DNA of 64,000 bases, from positions 6,200,001 through 6,264,000 of the forward strand of contig CM072337.1 in NCBI GenBank assembly GCA_036874045.1. The letters run 5' to 3'. Shown here in pieces: positions 11,691 to 24,468 of this stretch. The stretch comes from Cymodocea nodosa. Taxonomy: Eukaryota; Streptophyta; Magnoliopsida; Alismatales; Cymodoceaceae. The first letter of the stretch is position 1, and each line of letters begins with the position of its first letter. A model generated the notes under the pieces. It was given only the letters and a program-made list of their open reading frames with translations, had not been told where the DNA came from and did not search any database. A program made the position numbers and the translations under genes.

Positions 11691-12357
11691 GACGAAGTTT
11701 CGTTCGTGGTTAAAAGAATAATTGTTCTGCTTAATCCACGAATTAACCTCGTTGAGTTACAGATAACTCAACGGAACAATGTAAGTTACTGTTGCTAACT
11801 CCACGGACTAACTTCATTGAGTTACAGATAACTCAACGGAGTGACCTTATATTATATTACTGACCTCGTGGAGTTAAATTTAACTCAACAAACTTACTTC
11901 GTTGAGTTAACACTTAGCAACCTCTAAGTTTACTCTTTGTAAGTACCTCTCTATTTTTTTATTTTCTACATTTTGCTAACTGAAATAAAGTTAAATATAT
12001 GTCATTAATGCAGCATTCTAATCAAAATTCGTTTAAATTTGAACATTATATAAATATTTAACTTGCAGTTCATTTCATGTTATGTAGAATTTACATTTTA
12101 CCTTGCAACATGCAAATATTTTCAAGCATCTATTATTTAATCCTGTCATTCAGCAAACTGTAAATCTTTTTAAACATTCATGCATAATGTTTCACAAATT
12201 ATATAACATTCAATATAGTTCATCCATTTCATCATTCTAAACATGCATGAAAAGTATATCTGAAAAACATATATTCATTCATATGAATCAATTACAGTAC
12301 AATCAAATCAGATATTTTTCATACAAATATATAAGTACAAGTAGACAAACTATACAA
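11690..12357. repeat. Palindrome cluster and featureless AT-rich sequence
   Basis: Between 11,740 and 11,930 there are at least three inverted repeats of the form GTTGAGTTA...TAACTCAAC, for example around 11,752-11,775 and 11,813-11,840. From 11,940 to 12,357 nothing beyond AT-rich sequence is visible. The block lies between the 3' end of ORF X of copy B and the gag leader. Confidence 0.5.
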
Positions 12358-14576
12358 TTAACCTGTATTCCTAAGTTCATCTACTTCCTTCTAGAGTTTT
12401 TCTAATTACTACTCTAATTGTTCTATCCTCTCTACAGCTCCAATAATGCCTTCAGAAGGTATAGATACTTTAGCAGCTGCAATATAATTTCTGTATTCTT
12501 TCACTGCAATGGTTCTTGATCTTATCCTTTTGAATGTTCATTCCGTGAAATCAATACAGTCTACCATCAATATAGGTATCAAATCTCCATAAAATAATTT
12601 CTTCTTTGCAGACTTCATTTTGGATAGGAAGACTTGACACCAATTAACTTGAATTCTATTCACAACTGCATAAGTGGCCCACTTGATAAATTGACTCAGT
12701 TCAATGTCATGACCTTGTCATTGGTAGACATTTTTAATTAAAATGTTAGCTATCATGTGTGCTTTACCATTTAAATGCTTCAGTCTATTTAATAATGACA
12801 CACTAGGATTGATAGCCAAACTGTTCTTGATTTCCTACTTTGTCCATTCAACGGTAGTTGTGCTTTCCAAAATTTCTTTTCCTTCATTCTACAATCCAAG
12901 AATGCTGTGGAGAAGCTCTGGTGTTATCTGTACATCAGCTTCCTCTACGTTGGAAATTAATTGTCCTTCTTCTTCTCTTAAATTAGCATAGAAGCAGGGC
13001 ACTAGATTTTCATATATTGCATGCCTTTTCTGTTGAGAAATAAATTGTAGTAGACCCTAGAACTCAAATAATTTCTTAATTTCTTGCATTCCATCTCAAT
13101 TTACTGGTCTACTGTATATAATATCATAACCCCTAATCTCTTGGTATTTATTATAAGCTTCCTAACTCCAAAAGTGTACTTCATTCAGAACTGTTGCTTT
13201 AGTCGGGTCAGGAATGTGACTTTGTTGTTCCAGAGGGGTTTGTTCTTGATCTTCTTCCTCTTCCATAGGCTGAGCTTGAACTTGCTGAAAATGTTCTGTA
13301 GATTCTTGAACATTTGCTTCTGCTTTTGTTTGTGGTGGTGAGCCGATAGAACTCTCCACTCTGTCTTGAAGTGTTTCATTTAATTTAGTCGAATCTGCAA
13401 AGTCATTTTTGTTCATATGGCTTTGTTCAGCTTCATGTTCATTTTCTGTTTTTTCTTCTTCCTCCCGACTACCAATCTGCACTGTCATTGTTCTTTTTGA
13501 TTCTGTGGCAGATTGGGATGGAGTCACGGGCAATTCAGTTTCTACCCTAATTTATGTTTCTTCTTATTGTACAGGTTGTAGACTAATTTTAGCCTATTTT
13601 TCTTCTTCTCTTTGCTTTTGCTGCTATTGCTCCTACTCGTCCTCAGAATCGGATAGCAGGTTTACAAAAATTGGCTCTACAGGCCCTTTTGATATTGGTA
13701 CTTCAGATTTAATCTCCTTTTGATATTTAGGCACTATCTCTTTTCCTTTCCTCCGTCTGATTAATTGTGCCTAGTCTTTCTCTTCTTCTTCTGAGATTAA
13801 ATCTAAAAACAAAGGCTCTACACGCCTTTGAGCCACAGGTACTGGCTCTTCTTGTTTAATTTTTTCAATATTTGCTGGTCTCGAAGGACCAGCTTCAGCT
13901 TCTCCACTTGCAGCAAATCTAATAGTGGTTCTTTGATGTTGTTCAACTTTAATTTTGTATTGGGCTTTCAATTTTTCTACAGCCCTCCTCTTGCAAAGTG
14001 CATCAAATACCAAGTGTGCTTTAGCTACTACTAAATCTTCTAGTCCTCCCTGGTTTTTCCCAACTTTAACCAGTCCTTGGAATTCTCTTAATTCCTCTTC
14101 AATTGAAGGCCCCAACATTTCAGCTCGTGCCAACGGCTTGAATGGTGGAACTAAAGGTCCTAGCTGTTGTTCCTCAGGAACAGGTCTTTCAGTAGTCCGC
14201 TCCTCCTGTTCTTCCTCTGCTTGTTGCTGCCGCCTTATTGCATCCCTTGCATGACCAGCAATGCACTTTTTGAACCATAATCTGGCCTTGCGCTGGATTA
14301 GCTCTAGGGCTACTTCGTTGTTTAGCTTGATTTTTCTCTCTTTACTTACAGTAATTTCTGTTGCTAGTCTGATTCTTGTTTCTACTATTTGGGGTATTTA
14401 TATACCCAAATCAACTAAAAATTTTCTCAAGTTGAAAAGTTCGAATTCTACTTTCTGTAGCTCTTTTTCTCTTGTCGTATTCCAAATTTTCTGTCGTGTG
14501 TGCCATTCCTCTAACTCTTTTAGAATTGTGATGTGTCAACCACATCTTCCTAGAACTTGTGTGTCATCTTCCTCAT
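12358..14576 (-). pseudogene. Gypsy 3' ORF X (copy B), broken
   Basis: The ORF starts at the ATG at 14,576, the same start as ORF X in copies C (46,696) and D (26,997), and runs to about 12,358. It has a frameshift within the first 25 codons and several in-frame stops. The N-terminal part is charged and helical; the middle is rich in E, Q and P (13,500-14,200). The C-terminal region (about 12,480-13,160) is the only copy in the window to keep a conserved domain, with 'ANILIKNVYQ', 'GHDIEL', 'VNRIQVNWCQVF' and 'KKLFYGD'. It aligns with the C-terminal domain of the Copia env-like ORF (38,620-39,260). It resembles the 'putative plant transposon protein' domain I know from plant retroelements. 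No transmembrane segment is evident. Function unknown. Confidence 0.7.
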
Positions 14577-15165
14577 CGTGGAGTTACACAACGGCACAGA
14601 ATTGCTCTAATCTCTATTGTTCTAAATTCTAAATGGTTTGCTGGATAACGCCCCCAAAACCCTAGGTTTTAGTCTAAATAAGCCCTAAGTTTAGGCAGGT
14701 AATCGGGTCATTTCCCAAATAAAACTCTTGCTCTCTCATCCGTGGTCTTAGCTACAGTACTTCGTTGAGTTACAATTAACTCAATGGAATAAGCTTATTG
14801 ACTAACTCAAGACTCAACGGAGTAAGTTCGTTGAGTTAAGTGTAACTCAACGAACCTCCTGTACAAACAGATATATATATAAAAATAAAAAAAATACTTA
14901 AGATAATAGTTTTTTTTTTTTTTTTCGATTTTTACCAGTTTAATCGATACTATGTTTCGATCAGATCGACTTTTTTTTCGGTTGAACCGATACTAAGTTT
15001 CGATAAAATTAAAAGTTTTTTTTTTTACTAAAAATTAATATAGATTTTTTTATGTTCCGGTCATACCAATGGAACTAGTCGATTGAACTGCAACGATTTT
15101 TTATATTTTATAATTTTATTTATTTATTATAAATATATGAAAATAAAATAAAAACTGATTTCTTA
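14577..15165 (-). promoter_or_regulatory. pol-ORF X spacer with palindromes and telobox-like leader (copy B)
   Basis: On the minus strand, from pol to ORF X, it holds three parts. First are degenerate repeats around 'cggttgaaccgatac' (14,979-14,993), then GTTGAGTTA inverted repeats (14,755-14,855). Last is a leader with 'gcctaaacttagggc' and 'aaaacctagggtttt' about 60-130 bp before the ORF X ATG. The order is the same in copies C and D. AAACCCTA-type teloboxes are known in promoters of plant translation-related genes. That this is an internal promoter for ORF X is an inference. Confidence 0.45.
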
Positions 15166-16654
15166 CTAAGTAAAGCTCGAGTAGTCCTCTACTCTGACTT
15201 CTTCTATAATTCCAAAGAAGCTTTTTAGTATTTTCAGAATAGGTCTAAGTCTTTGTCCATTTACTTTAAAGATATTTTGATTTTTAGGATTTTCAATCTC
15301 AATAGCTCCAAAGGGATAAATATTTTGAACTATGTAAGGTTTTGCCCATCTAGATCTTAATTTTCCTAGATGGTTATGGAGTATAGCCATGCAAAGATAT
15401 ACTTATTGTCCTATTTCAAAGCTTTTTGGAATAATTTTCCTATCATGCCAGAATTTCATTTTCTCTTACAGTCTTCGAATAAGCTTCATTTCTAAATTCT
15501 TCTAATTCAATTAATTACATTTTCCTATTTTTAACAGCTTGATTTAAATTAGTGTTCATAGTTTTTAATGCCTAATAAGCGTTATGTTCTATTTCAGCTG
15601 GTAAATGACAACTTTTTCCATATACTAGCCTAAAAGGTGACATACGTAAGCTTGTCTTATAAGCAGTTCTATAAGCCCAAAGTGCATTTATCAATCTATT
15701 AGCCCAATCTGTTCTAGTAGGATTTACTACTTTTTCTAATATTAACTTAATTTGTTTGTTTGCACTTTCTACTTATCCACTTATTTGCGGATGATATGAT
15801 GTTGCAATTTTGTGGTTTACTCCATATTTCTTCATTAAGGCTTCAAAACTTCTATTACAGAAATGAGTTCCTCTATCACTGATAATAGCTTTAGGTATTA
15901 CAAATCTGGCAAATATATTTGTTCTTATAAATTGTATTACCACTTTGTTGTCATTAGTTTTTATAGGAATAGGTTCTATCCATTTAGATACATAATCCAC
16001 CCCCAACAATATGTAATTAAATTGATTAGACATAGGAAATGGACCCATAAAATCTATTCCCCATACATCAAAGATTTCAACCTCAATAATAGGATTAAGA
16101 GGCATCATATTCCTCTTTGATATTCTTCCTATTTGTTGACATCTTAAACAACTTAAGCAAAATTTATGAGCATCTTTGAATATTGTTGGCCAATAAAATC
16201 TACATTGCAGAATTTTTGCAACAGTTTTCCCTAAGCCAAATGCCCTCCACAAGCTTGGTCATGACAGAAAGACAATATACTTTGATATTAAATTTCTAGA
16301 ACACACCTCCTTAAAACCAGATCAAGACATTTCTTAAATAAGTATGGGTCTTCCCAAAAGTAATATTTTACTCTTGAGAAAAATAATTTTTTATCCAGTC
16401 TATTCCAATCCTTAGGTGTTAAACTAGTAATTAAGTAATTAACTATGTCTGCATACTAAGGTATTGTGTTGATGGTCATTAATTGTTCATCAAGAAAATT
16501 ATCCTTAATTTCAATATTTGATTTTTCTATTTGTAATCTTGATAAATGATCTGCTACTACATTCTCACAACCTTTTTTATCTTTAATTTCTAGATCAAAT
16601 TCTTGTAATAATAATATCCATCGGATCAATCTTGGCTTAGTCTCTTTTTTATTG
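15166..16654 (-). pseudogene. pol: Gypsy pol 3' part: RNase H end and integrase (copy B), broken
   Basis: On the minus strand the sequence runs from the end of RNase H ('[12 protein letters not shown]', about 16,550) through integrase to the pol C-terminus ('VRVEDYSSFT', ending at 15,166). Integrase shows the C-x2-C half of its zinc finger ('CLSCLRCQQIG'), the first Asp in 'GIDFMGPF' and the second in 'ISDRGTHF'. The third catalytic residue lies in 'VESANKQIK' just after a stop at about 15,770. Several frameshifts and stops are present. There is no chromodomain, which fits Athila/Tat rather than chromoviruses. The RT that should lie upstream is missing: sequence jumps to Copia copy 1 at about 16,655, and the RT N-terminus reappears at 20,861. 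Confidence 0.85.
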
Positions 16655-17389
16655 AGATATATTCTTTTATTCTCCTTGAATTAATCACATTGAGTTCAAA
16701 GTTGTGTTTTGATTCATATACAGTAGGAATTGATTCTGGAAATCATTTTTGATGATGTCAGGATAACAAAAGTCTTTGAAAAGAAAATTTAAAAGTATAG
16801 TTATACTTAACATCTATTGTCACTACAAGTATATTTTGTATTTTGATTGAATATATTTGAAGTATATTTGTAGGGGGAGGATTAACAATGTCGAAAACAA
16901 ATTAATATAATTTAGAATACAAATCTTAGTTAATCTGAATTAATGTCCTCTTAAAATCTTGATGAAATAATTTAAAAAGACAAATAAACTATTTTAGATT
17001 CAAAAGACAAAATGTTCAAATAGTTTACAATGTTCTCAAGATAATGTTAAGTTTAGCATGTGTGTTGTTTTCGGAACGTTTCAGTTGGAAGCATCCAAAA
17101 ATTGTTGTGTACTAACTAGATGTTATGTTAGATAAGGTAACGTGTAAAACTACCTCTAGACATCGTTTTACTCGTTAGGTTGGTTAACTCAACGAGTTAT
17201 ACTTGAATATTTTGGGTACCTTGATTGAATAAACTTTATTCAATATTTATTTAATTTCTAAACCCGACTTCTCTTCACGTTGAGTTATACGCCTAAAAAC
17301 CCTATTTAAACACTTATTACACGGGGACTTAGGTTATTTGTAAACTTTGTCAAGAAAATCTTTCCCGCTTGTTGCTGTTACAACCTGCG
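16655..17389 (+). other. Copia copy 1 spacer and env-like leader
   Basis: It corresponds to copy 2 positions 36,530-37,269. It contains the internal purine tract 'tttgtagggggagg' near 16,868-16,881 and, at 17,160-17,320, the leader with 'gttaactcaacgagttat' and 'acgcctaaaaaccctattt' before the ORF. No coding sequence is visible. Confidence 0.6.
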
Positions 17390-19386
17390 ATGATGGTCTC
17401 CAAGTTCTACAAAGGTCGTGGCAGAGGAAAAGGTAAAAGCAGAAGAGATGCAAAAGGAAAAGAAATAGAGAATGATGAAGTTCCACGTACTTGGTTCAAG
17501 AAAATATTTCGAGTGGACAAAAAGTTAGAAGAACTTTATAGAGATTACTTCTTTTCTCAGGATATATTAGATGAAGTTAGACAAGAACTTCAACATACTG
17601 ATGCAAGTATTACATACATGGGTATTCGAAGTAAATATGATAGAGAATACAGAATGAAATGTGCTGAGATTGCATTTTTGGAACAGTATGCAAAATATTT
17701 GGAAAAAGGTGTAGGTTCATCAAATAGAACTCCTCAAACTCCTATAAATGGTACAAGACTACATGCATTTGAGGAAGAGCATGAATCAGCTATCCCTACT
17801 CTATATTCAAAACAAGTAGAATCAGATATTGCTGTAGACAAAACAAAAGTTGACAGTCTTCGAAAGGCCGTTGCAATAGAAAGTGCCTTAGAAGAATTAA
17901 AGCAGAAAACTTTTATGGAGCAATTTGAAAAGAAAACAGCAATACTTGAAAAGGAGAAACAAAAATGTTATAGAAGAAGGAAAGTCAGAAAAATTATGTA
18001 TAAGGAAATAAAGTCTATTGAAAAAGGAAAATCAGATGAAAATTTATTTCCAAAGGACAATGTATGTCTAGACATTGTACCTTATTGTGCATCTGATAAA
18101 CTCATCAGTTCCGAACACACTGAAATTGATGAAGATAATGAGACTTTATTTTCCCTTGCTAGAAAACCTGAGAAGAAATCCAAGTCAAATATGAGCTCAA
18201 GTTTTTCTATTAGTACAATCCTGATGATGCAGAAATTGACAAATCAGAGCATCAGGCACCTGACATTGAATAAGTTATTGCAAATATAATTGACAATGTT
18301 GAAGCAGTAACTAGTTCAAAGGCTGAATTATCTAGAGTAGCAGATACTAAAATTGTTAAGACTCCATAAGAGCTAAAAGTTAACCAGCCTTCTACGGAAT
18401 CTATAAAATCAGAGTCTGAGAATTCACAGCATGAATCAATGGAATTATCTGTTGAACAAAATGAACAATTACAGATAGATACATCAGTTGTAGAATTTGT
18501 GGAAAAATTGTACTCTGAACATTCTATAGTGACTGAACAGATGAATGTTGAGCATATTGACAATGTTCCTAACATTGTTGAAGCTGAAGAATCAAGCTTA
18601 CCTAAGCAGCTTCAAGATAATATTTTGGAAGAGGAACAACATGACATTCATTTTGAAGAAGAGGTTCCTGAATATGAATTAAACATTGAATCACGGCTTC
18701 AGGTATCACCTTCTTTGTGTACAATATTAAAAATTCAAGGTAATGCAATTCATTTTAGATCTGAAGAAGCATTGCAGAAATACAATAATCTGATTACATG
18801 TTAGATTTTGCATGCTCGTCTAATAAAATTCAGAAATTTGATGAAAATAAGAGATCTGTTTGAGTTTCAAGGCTTCATTAAATTCTTGGCAGTAGGAACG
18901 AAATGGAAGCAATACACAGAGCTTATTACAGCTTTTTATAGCAATCTAGACAAGAATGGAAATTTTCTGAAAACTCAAATAAATGAATAGGAGTTTATAT
19001 TGTCTCCTGAGTTAATTTTTGAATTTTTAGGATTAAAGAATGAAGGTGTTGTTGTTACCAACAGATTTGACATAATAAGACAACTGGAATGGAACATTCA
19101 GTCTTTATCAAAATTCCAAATGTATATTCTGAAATGAGATTAATGGAAAATCTGAATGTAATGGCCAGATTTATTGCAAATATATTGCTTGTAAATTTAT
19201 TTCAGAGAGTTGGACACAATTTGGAAGTCAGCAGAAGATGTTTATATGCAACTTATGACCTACTGAATTGAATTCAAATAAATTGGTTTGATGTTTTTAT
19301 GTCTCAACTACAGCATATGAGTTCAAAGTTATTTTATAGTGATGCTGTATGTAGAATCCTTGCAAGTCAATTGACTTTATCCTTGC
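17390..19386 (+). pseudogene. Copia env-like 3' ORF (copy 1), broken
   Basis: It starts at the ATG at 17,390 with a basic N-terminus ('KFYKGRGRGKGKSRRDAKGK'), then a charged helical region, an acidic middle and a conserved C-terminal domain. Against copy 2 it has 1-base deletions near 18,219 and 19,118 and stop codons near 18,270 (CAA to TAA), 18,802 (CAG to TAG) and 18,988 (CAG to TAG). The C-terminus is lost where the sequence at 19,386 jumps into the LTR. The gene is dead. Confidence 0.8.
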
Positions 19387-20860
19387 AAGCTTACTGATAT
19401 AAATACTTGTCTGTATTGGATTTGAAGTTAATTAGTCGTTTCGTTGCATTAATTTCTCATTTAGCTAAACGTTAAGTTAATGTGTGTTTTTATTGAAAAG
19501 CATGATATGTTTTAATGTTATATCTTTTGTATCATGAATAGTGCACGCTTAGACAACTCGTTAAGTTAGAGTTTTGTTTGTATAGAGGTCACGTGAGAAC
19601 TCCTTAAGTTAGAGGCTTAAAGGTTAAAATAGGTCACGTGATAACTCGTTAAGTTAGTGAGTAAAAGAAGAGACAAACTCGTTAAGTTAGTGTTATACAC
19701 ATGGTGAAATTATAAGTTACGAATGTTGTATTGTATCACGTGAGGTGCACATGTTTAACTCGTTAAGTTAACATAACTAAACGCGTTGAGTTGCTATATT
19801 GAACACTAAGACAACGCGTTAGGTTAGCGTTATAAGCTTAAGTTGTTATTTTTGCATGTGGTAAAATTCTTATTATAAAAATATTTGTTTATTACTGATT
19901 CGTTGAGTTATCATAACACAACGGAGATGGTTCGTTGAGATAGCATAACACCACGAACTTAGTTCGTTGAGTTAGCTACAGTACTTGTGACATGAAATAG
20001 CACATGGTGAACTCGTTAAGTTAGAAACGTTAAGTTATATATATATACTTGTGTTACTCGTTTAGTTAACATTAAAGTAACGACTTCTTATTACATTGAT
20101 GAAAAATTTTTGGACGAGAAAGTTTATTTTCAGGAAATTTTTCAGATATCTAGGACTGATGATTAAAGAAAATTTGAAATATAAATGTGGGTTAGAACGT
20201 GTGTGTTTCAATGATGGAAGAAGAAAAGACGTGGAGAAGTGGAAAGCTGGTAGTGGTTAAACGTGAAGGATATGCATGAAATGAAGATACAGTATAAAAG
20301 GCATAGAATTCTCGTTGATCAATTTATCCTTGCACACCAAAAAGAAAAATCTTTTCAAGGATCAAACCATCCCTACACACCAAAAGAAAAATCTTTTTCA
20401 GGGATCAAAAACACCTCTTCGGGAAAAATCTCTCAAGTGGAAGAAAGTTTAGTGAAGCATAAAAAGGTAAAATTTTCGTCACTGAAGATTTGAAGTATCA
20501 GAAGAAAGCAAATTCGGTGAAGCATGAAAAGACAAGATATTCGTCACTGAAGAATTGCTGAAGAAGAAAAAGAAGAAGAAGAAAGATCTCAAATAGGGAG
20601 AAAAGTTTTAAATTCCGCAAATTAGTTTTCTCTGTTTGTAGTTATGAAATTGTTTAGATGATACATGGTATCGAGTTATAATTGCATCTACAATTTCTGA
20701 GGAGAATTGAATTGTATATTGTAATTGAAACCTTGAATAAAAATGATTTTATGAAAATAATGTCTCGACTTGTTTTTGAGAATTAAAGTTTCAATTATAT
20801 TTCATAAAATATTAAAAATACACAATTCACCCCCCTCTTGTGTAGTCATACGATCCTACA
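19387..20860 (+). repeat. Copia 3' LTR, missing its first 115 bp (copy 1)
   Basis: It matches the 5' LTR of copy 2 from its position 116 ('gcttactgat') to the terminal CCTACA. It keeps CACGTG boxes (for example 19,589 and 19,630), the 'aactcgttaagtta' repeats and a TATATATA box near 20,038. The missing terminus includes the TGTTGAG end, lost in the deletion that also removed the end of the env-like ORF. Confidence 0.85.
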
Positions 20861-22797
20861 CACGAGCTATTAGAAATTGGATAAATTATGTCATTATCTA
20901 ACCATTTCACTATTTCCTTCCTAACTACTTCTTTAAGGTTTGGATTTAATCTCCTCTCAGGAATTCTAACAGGTTTAGCATTCTCTTTTAAATATATGTG
21001 GTGACAGCATAAAGTTGAACTTAACCCTTTTATATCAGTCATAGTCCATCCTATTGCTTCTTTATAACTTTTTACTACATCTTTTAATTTAGCTATTTGA
21101 TCCTCTTTTAAATCTGAAGCAATAATGATTGGACATGTTCGTTTCTCTTCTAGAAATATATAGGTTAATTCTGGAGGTAAATGTTTTAATTCTAAATGTT
21201 GCCCATTAGAAGCTAGAGCTCCTAATTGAACATCACCATTTTCTAAATTAATTTCTTCTAGATCTCCTTCTATATTTATGCTTTCACTTTCCTCTAAAGT
21301 TTCAAAATTGATTTGCCTATTTAATTCTTCTTGAATCACATCCTCTAACATATCTCCTTCATCCACTAAAAAGTTTATGGTATGTAAGGACATTTCTAAC
21401 TCCTCAAACCCTTCTAGTTTGAAAATATTTAGTTGAGTATCCTCATTACCATATGCTAACTTCATTACTCCAGTTTTACAATTTATAACTGCCCCTAATG
21501 TTGCTAAAAATGGCCTTCCCAAAATTAAAGATGTATCACTATTTTTATGTTTAATTTGTTGGGAATCCAAAATTACAATATCAATAGGATATATAAAGTT
21601 TTTGATTTTAATTAAGACATCCTCTATTTTTCCTTTAGGGTATCTTATACTTCTATCAACTAATTAAATAACCGTACTAGTAGGAGTTAAGCCTTCTAAT
21701 CCTAAGGATGCAAATATATCACTTGGCATAACATTTATACCTGCACCTATAAGGTTCTTTCTAGAATGATATTTCCTATGGTGCATGATATAACAGGGAT
21801 TCTAGGATCAAATAACTTTTTAGGAATTTGTGGCAGAAATAGAGAACTACTTTGCTTAGCTAAAAAGACATTTCTAAGAACTTTTCACTCTCTTTTCTTA
21901 GTACATCAATCCTTTAGAAATTTAGCACAAGGTGGCATTTTCTGCAATAGATCTAACAAAGGAATGTTAACTTGTACTTTTTCAAAAATTTCTCTAATTT
22001 TTTCTTATTTTTTAGATATTGTTTGTTGTAATCTTTCAAGATAGGGTGCTAAAGATTGTGATTTAAAAGATTCTTTTTCTTTCGTTTGATTTGTTTGATC
22101 ATTTTTAGCCTCATTAGCAGATTCAGATTGTTCTTCAGTGATTTCTAGATTTTTAGCTATTATATTTTTATTATCATTTTGATTTTTACTCTTATCCACC
22201 TTCATATTATTTTCATTTTGAGTTCTTGGTGGCATATCAGTTCCAGATCTTAGTGTTACACATACATCTTCAAGATTTTCGTTACTCTCATGATGTTTTT
22301 GTATATCATTTTCGTGATTATGATCTTCAATTGTTTTTTGTTTTAAAGTGCATTCTTTAAATTCACTAGCATTAGTATTTTCTTTTGATTGTGTATTTTG
22401 CAAATTATGCAGATTTATAACATTATAATTTCCATTGTCCTATTGCATAACTTGTATTTTCATTGTATATTCATCCAATGCTTTTAGTTTTCTTTCCAGA
22501 TCATCTAATCTCATTGCATTCAATTTTCATTATGGTTTTTTTAGTTTCGTAAATTATATCCATTTTAGGTTCTGAATATGCTTCCTTATAGTTTAATTGG
22601 TTGATTTCTTGTTGCTAACACATAAAGTATTCTAGTTTGTCCAGGTTTTGCTTTATACTACGCTCCAGTCTGTCATACTTATCCCAAACTTCTGTGTCTT
22701 TCAACATACTACACATTCTATATTGACCATCAGTTGAGTAAACTATAGGATTCTCATATTTGGCTCTATCATATTGAGGATAATTCATTTGTTGTTT
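20861..22797 (-). pseudogene. gag-pol: Gypsy gag C-terminus, protease and RT N-terminus (copy B)
   Basis: On the minus strand the order is the gag C-terminal part (22,797 to about 22,000), a linker with 'VCVTLRSG', 'APYLERLQQ' and 'IPLLDLLQKMP', then an aspartic protease region ('PVISCTIGN', 'DVLIKIKNF', 'ILGRPFLAT' near 21,510). The start of RT follows ('RIPERRLNPNLKEVVRKEI', 'YPISNSS' near 20,875). These motifs are characteristic of Athila/Tat polyproteins. The segment from 21,570 to 20,861 is open; the gag part has stops. It is cut at the right by an LTR at 22,797 and at the left by Copia copy 1 at 20,860. Most of RT is absent. Confidence 0.85.
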
Positions 22798-24468
22798 AGT
22801 AAATTGTAAAACTAAAACAAACATAAAACAATCACAACATTGACAAAGATAACATTAATCACAATATAAAACAAATAATACAACACTCAAATACAAAATA
22901 TAAAAACAGATAAGTTGTTTTTGGTATTTTTGTTTTGATATGAGCATGGAAATGGGCGAAAGGTGAAATGTAAAGTAATCTCAGTCGACAGTAAATACTT
23001 CCATCACTACATGCGACGCGATTACACCACTAAAAATTAAACCACTTACAATTCTGTCTCCTCTCCCTATAGAATCGCGAGTCCAGAATTACAAAATGAT
23101 CTCCTCTTCAGCATACAAGCATTAGCCCGAAGCCAAGGCTAGAAGCTTTACGATCTCCTGAGATATGAGTCGGCGCTTGGTGAAAATGGCTTCCCTTCCT
23201 GCGACGTGATCACTCCTCACAATGGTTGTTAGGCACTATGTTTGGCTTGGAATCGACCCAACATTAGGAAAGTATCCTCACAAACCTCCGATGGTTAGTG
23301 ATTATGGTGGTGGTGATGATGGTTGGTGTAGTACTTCGGAGAATTGCCGACGCTGCCTGCAGAAAGCTTGGTGATTCTCCTGTGCACACATTGGCCACAC
23401 CCATCGATCACACACACTTTACTTCTTTTTCTTCTTTTCTTTTATATTTCTTTAGTGGTAACTGCTTCTACTTGAATGGTCGGTTGGATTTCCTTCATTC
23501 ATATCAACGACGATGATTTCTTTTCCCTTCGACGAGTGAATTCCTACGTGATACGTGCGATTGTGGTTTTTCTTCCAACTGTCCTGTTTCTACAACCGCT
23601 AAGTGGCATATTAGAAAATAAATGGTCTGTGGAGTTATAGATAACTCAACGAACTTGCTTTGTTGATTTAACTATAAAACACGTGCATAAATTTAACTAT
23701 CCAATGCTTAGGTGCATTTCAGATACTTACAAATTTAACTATCTGAGGCTTAGATGCATTTCAGATAGTTACAAACTTAACTATCCGATGCTTAGATGCA
23801 TTTCAGATAGTTACAGATAACTCACCGATATATAACTTAAGTCAATCTTTTAGATCACGACACGTGTCATCAGCAGTTTTATAATAAAAGAAACATTTCG
23901 GATAGTTACTGGTCTAAGTATCCGATGTCCAGATGCATTTCAGATAGTTAGAGATAACTCACCGAAAATCCACTTAAGTCATTCTCCTAGAACATGACAT
24001 GTGCCCACAACTATTTTATAAATAAAAGGATATTTCGGAGAGTTACACATATAACTATCCGATGCCCATCTGCAATTTCAGATAGTTAGAGATAACTCAC
24101 TGAAAGTTCACTTAAGTCATGCATTATGGTTTTGACATGTGTACTTCAGAAAATAATAAAATATTCTTTTGAAACATAACTGTTTGGCAATTTAAACATA
24201 ACTGTCCGATACATGTTCGGTATGTTAAACATAACTATTCGAAATAACAGAAAATTCAGATACTTAAGAATTTCATAGCCTGCAATTTACCGACAGTTTA
24301 GAAATATACTAAATTAACATTAATTCCCTGGAATTAAGTAGATTCTTTCATTAAAGCTTATAACAGTGCAATTATAACATAATGGCTTAATTCTCATATG
24401 ATAAGCTAAATATTATGCAATTAACCATCATTTAACCGTTAATATTATGCACATTTTCATTCTAAACA
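22798..24468 (-). repeat. Gypsy LTR, truncated
   Basis: The plus-strand right end is TTCTAAACA, the normal LTR terminus. The left end is cut inside the LTR at about 22,797, where it joins copy B gag sequence. It contains the antisense TATA box near 23,440, GTTGAGTTA-type motifs and the AACTATCCGATGC palindromes between 23,690 and 24,090. On its right, 24,469 starts plus-strand gypsy pol, so both edges are rearrangement junctions and no target-site duplication can be tested. Confidence 0.82.

Larger units (their letters stand above)
16655..20860 (+). mobile_element. Copia (Sirevirus-type) copy 1, 5'-truncated, inserted in gypsy copy B
   Basis: The 3' third of the Copia element is present: spacer tail, env-like ORF and most of a 3' LTR ending precisely in CCTACA at 20,860. 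It aligns with copy 2 from about 36,530. The right edge joins the gypsy RT N-terminus directly. The left edge joins gypsy RNase H, about 1.1 kb further down the gypsy pol. One deletion therefore removed the Copia 5' part together with gypsy RT. The left junction lies in a shared 'tttatt'. Confidence 0.85.

Noticed and set aside
17369..17389. Upstream TTG start giving an extra 7 residues to the env-like ORF
   Set aside because: Plant nuclear genes start at ATG. The ATG at 17,390 (37,270; 58,627) is shared by all copies.
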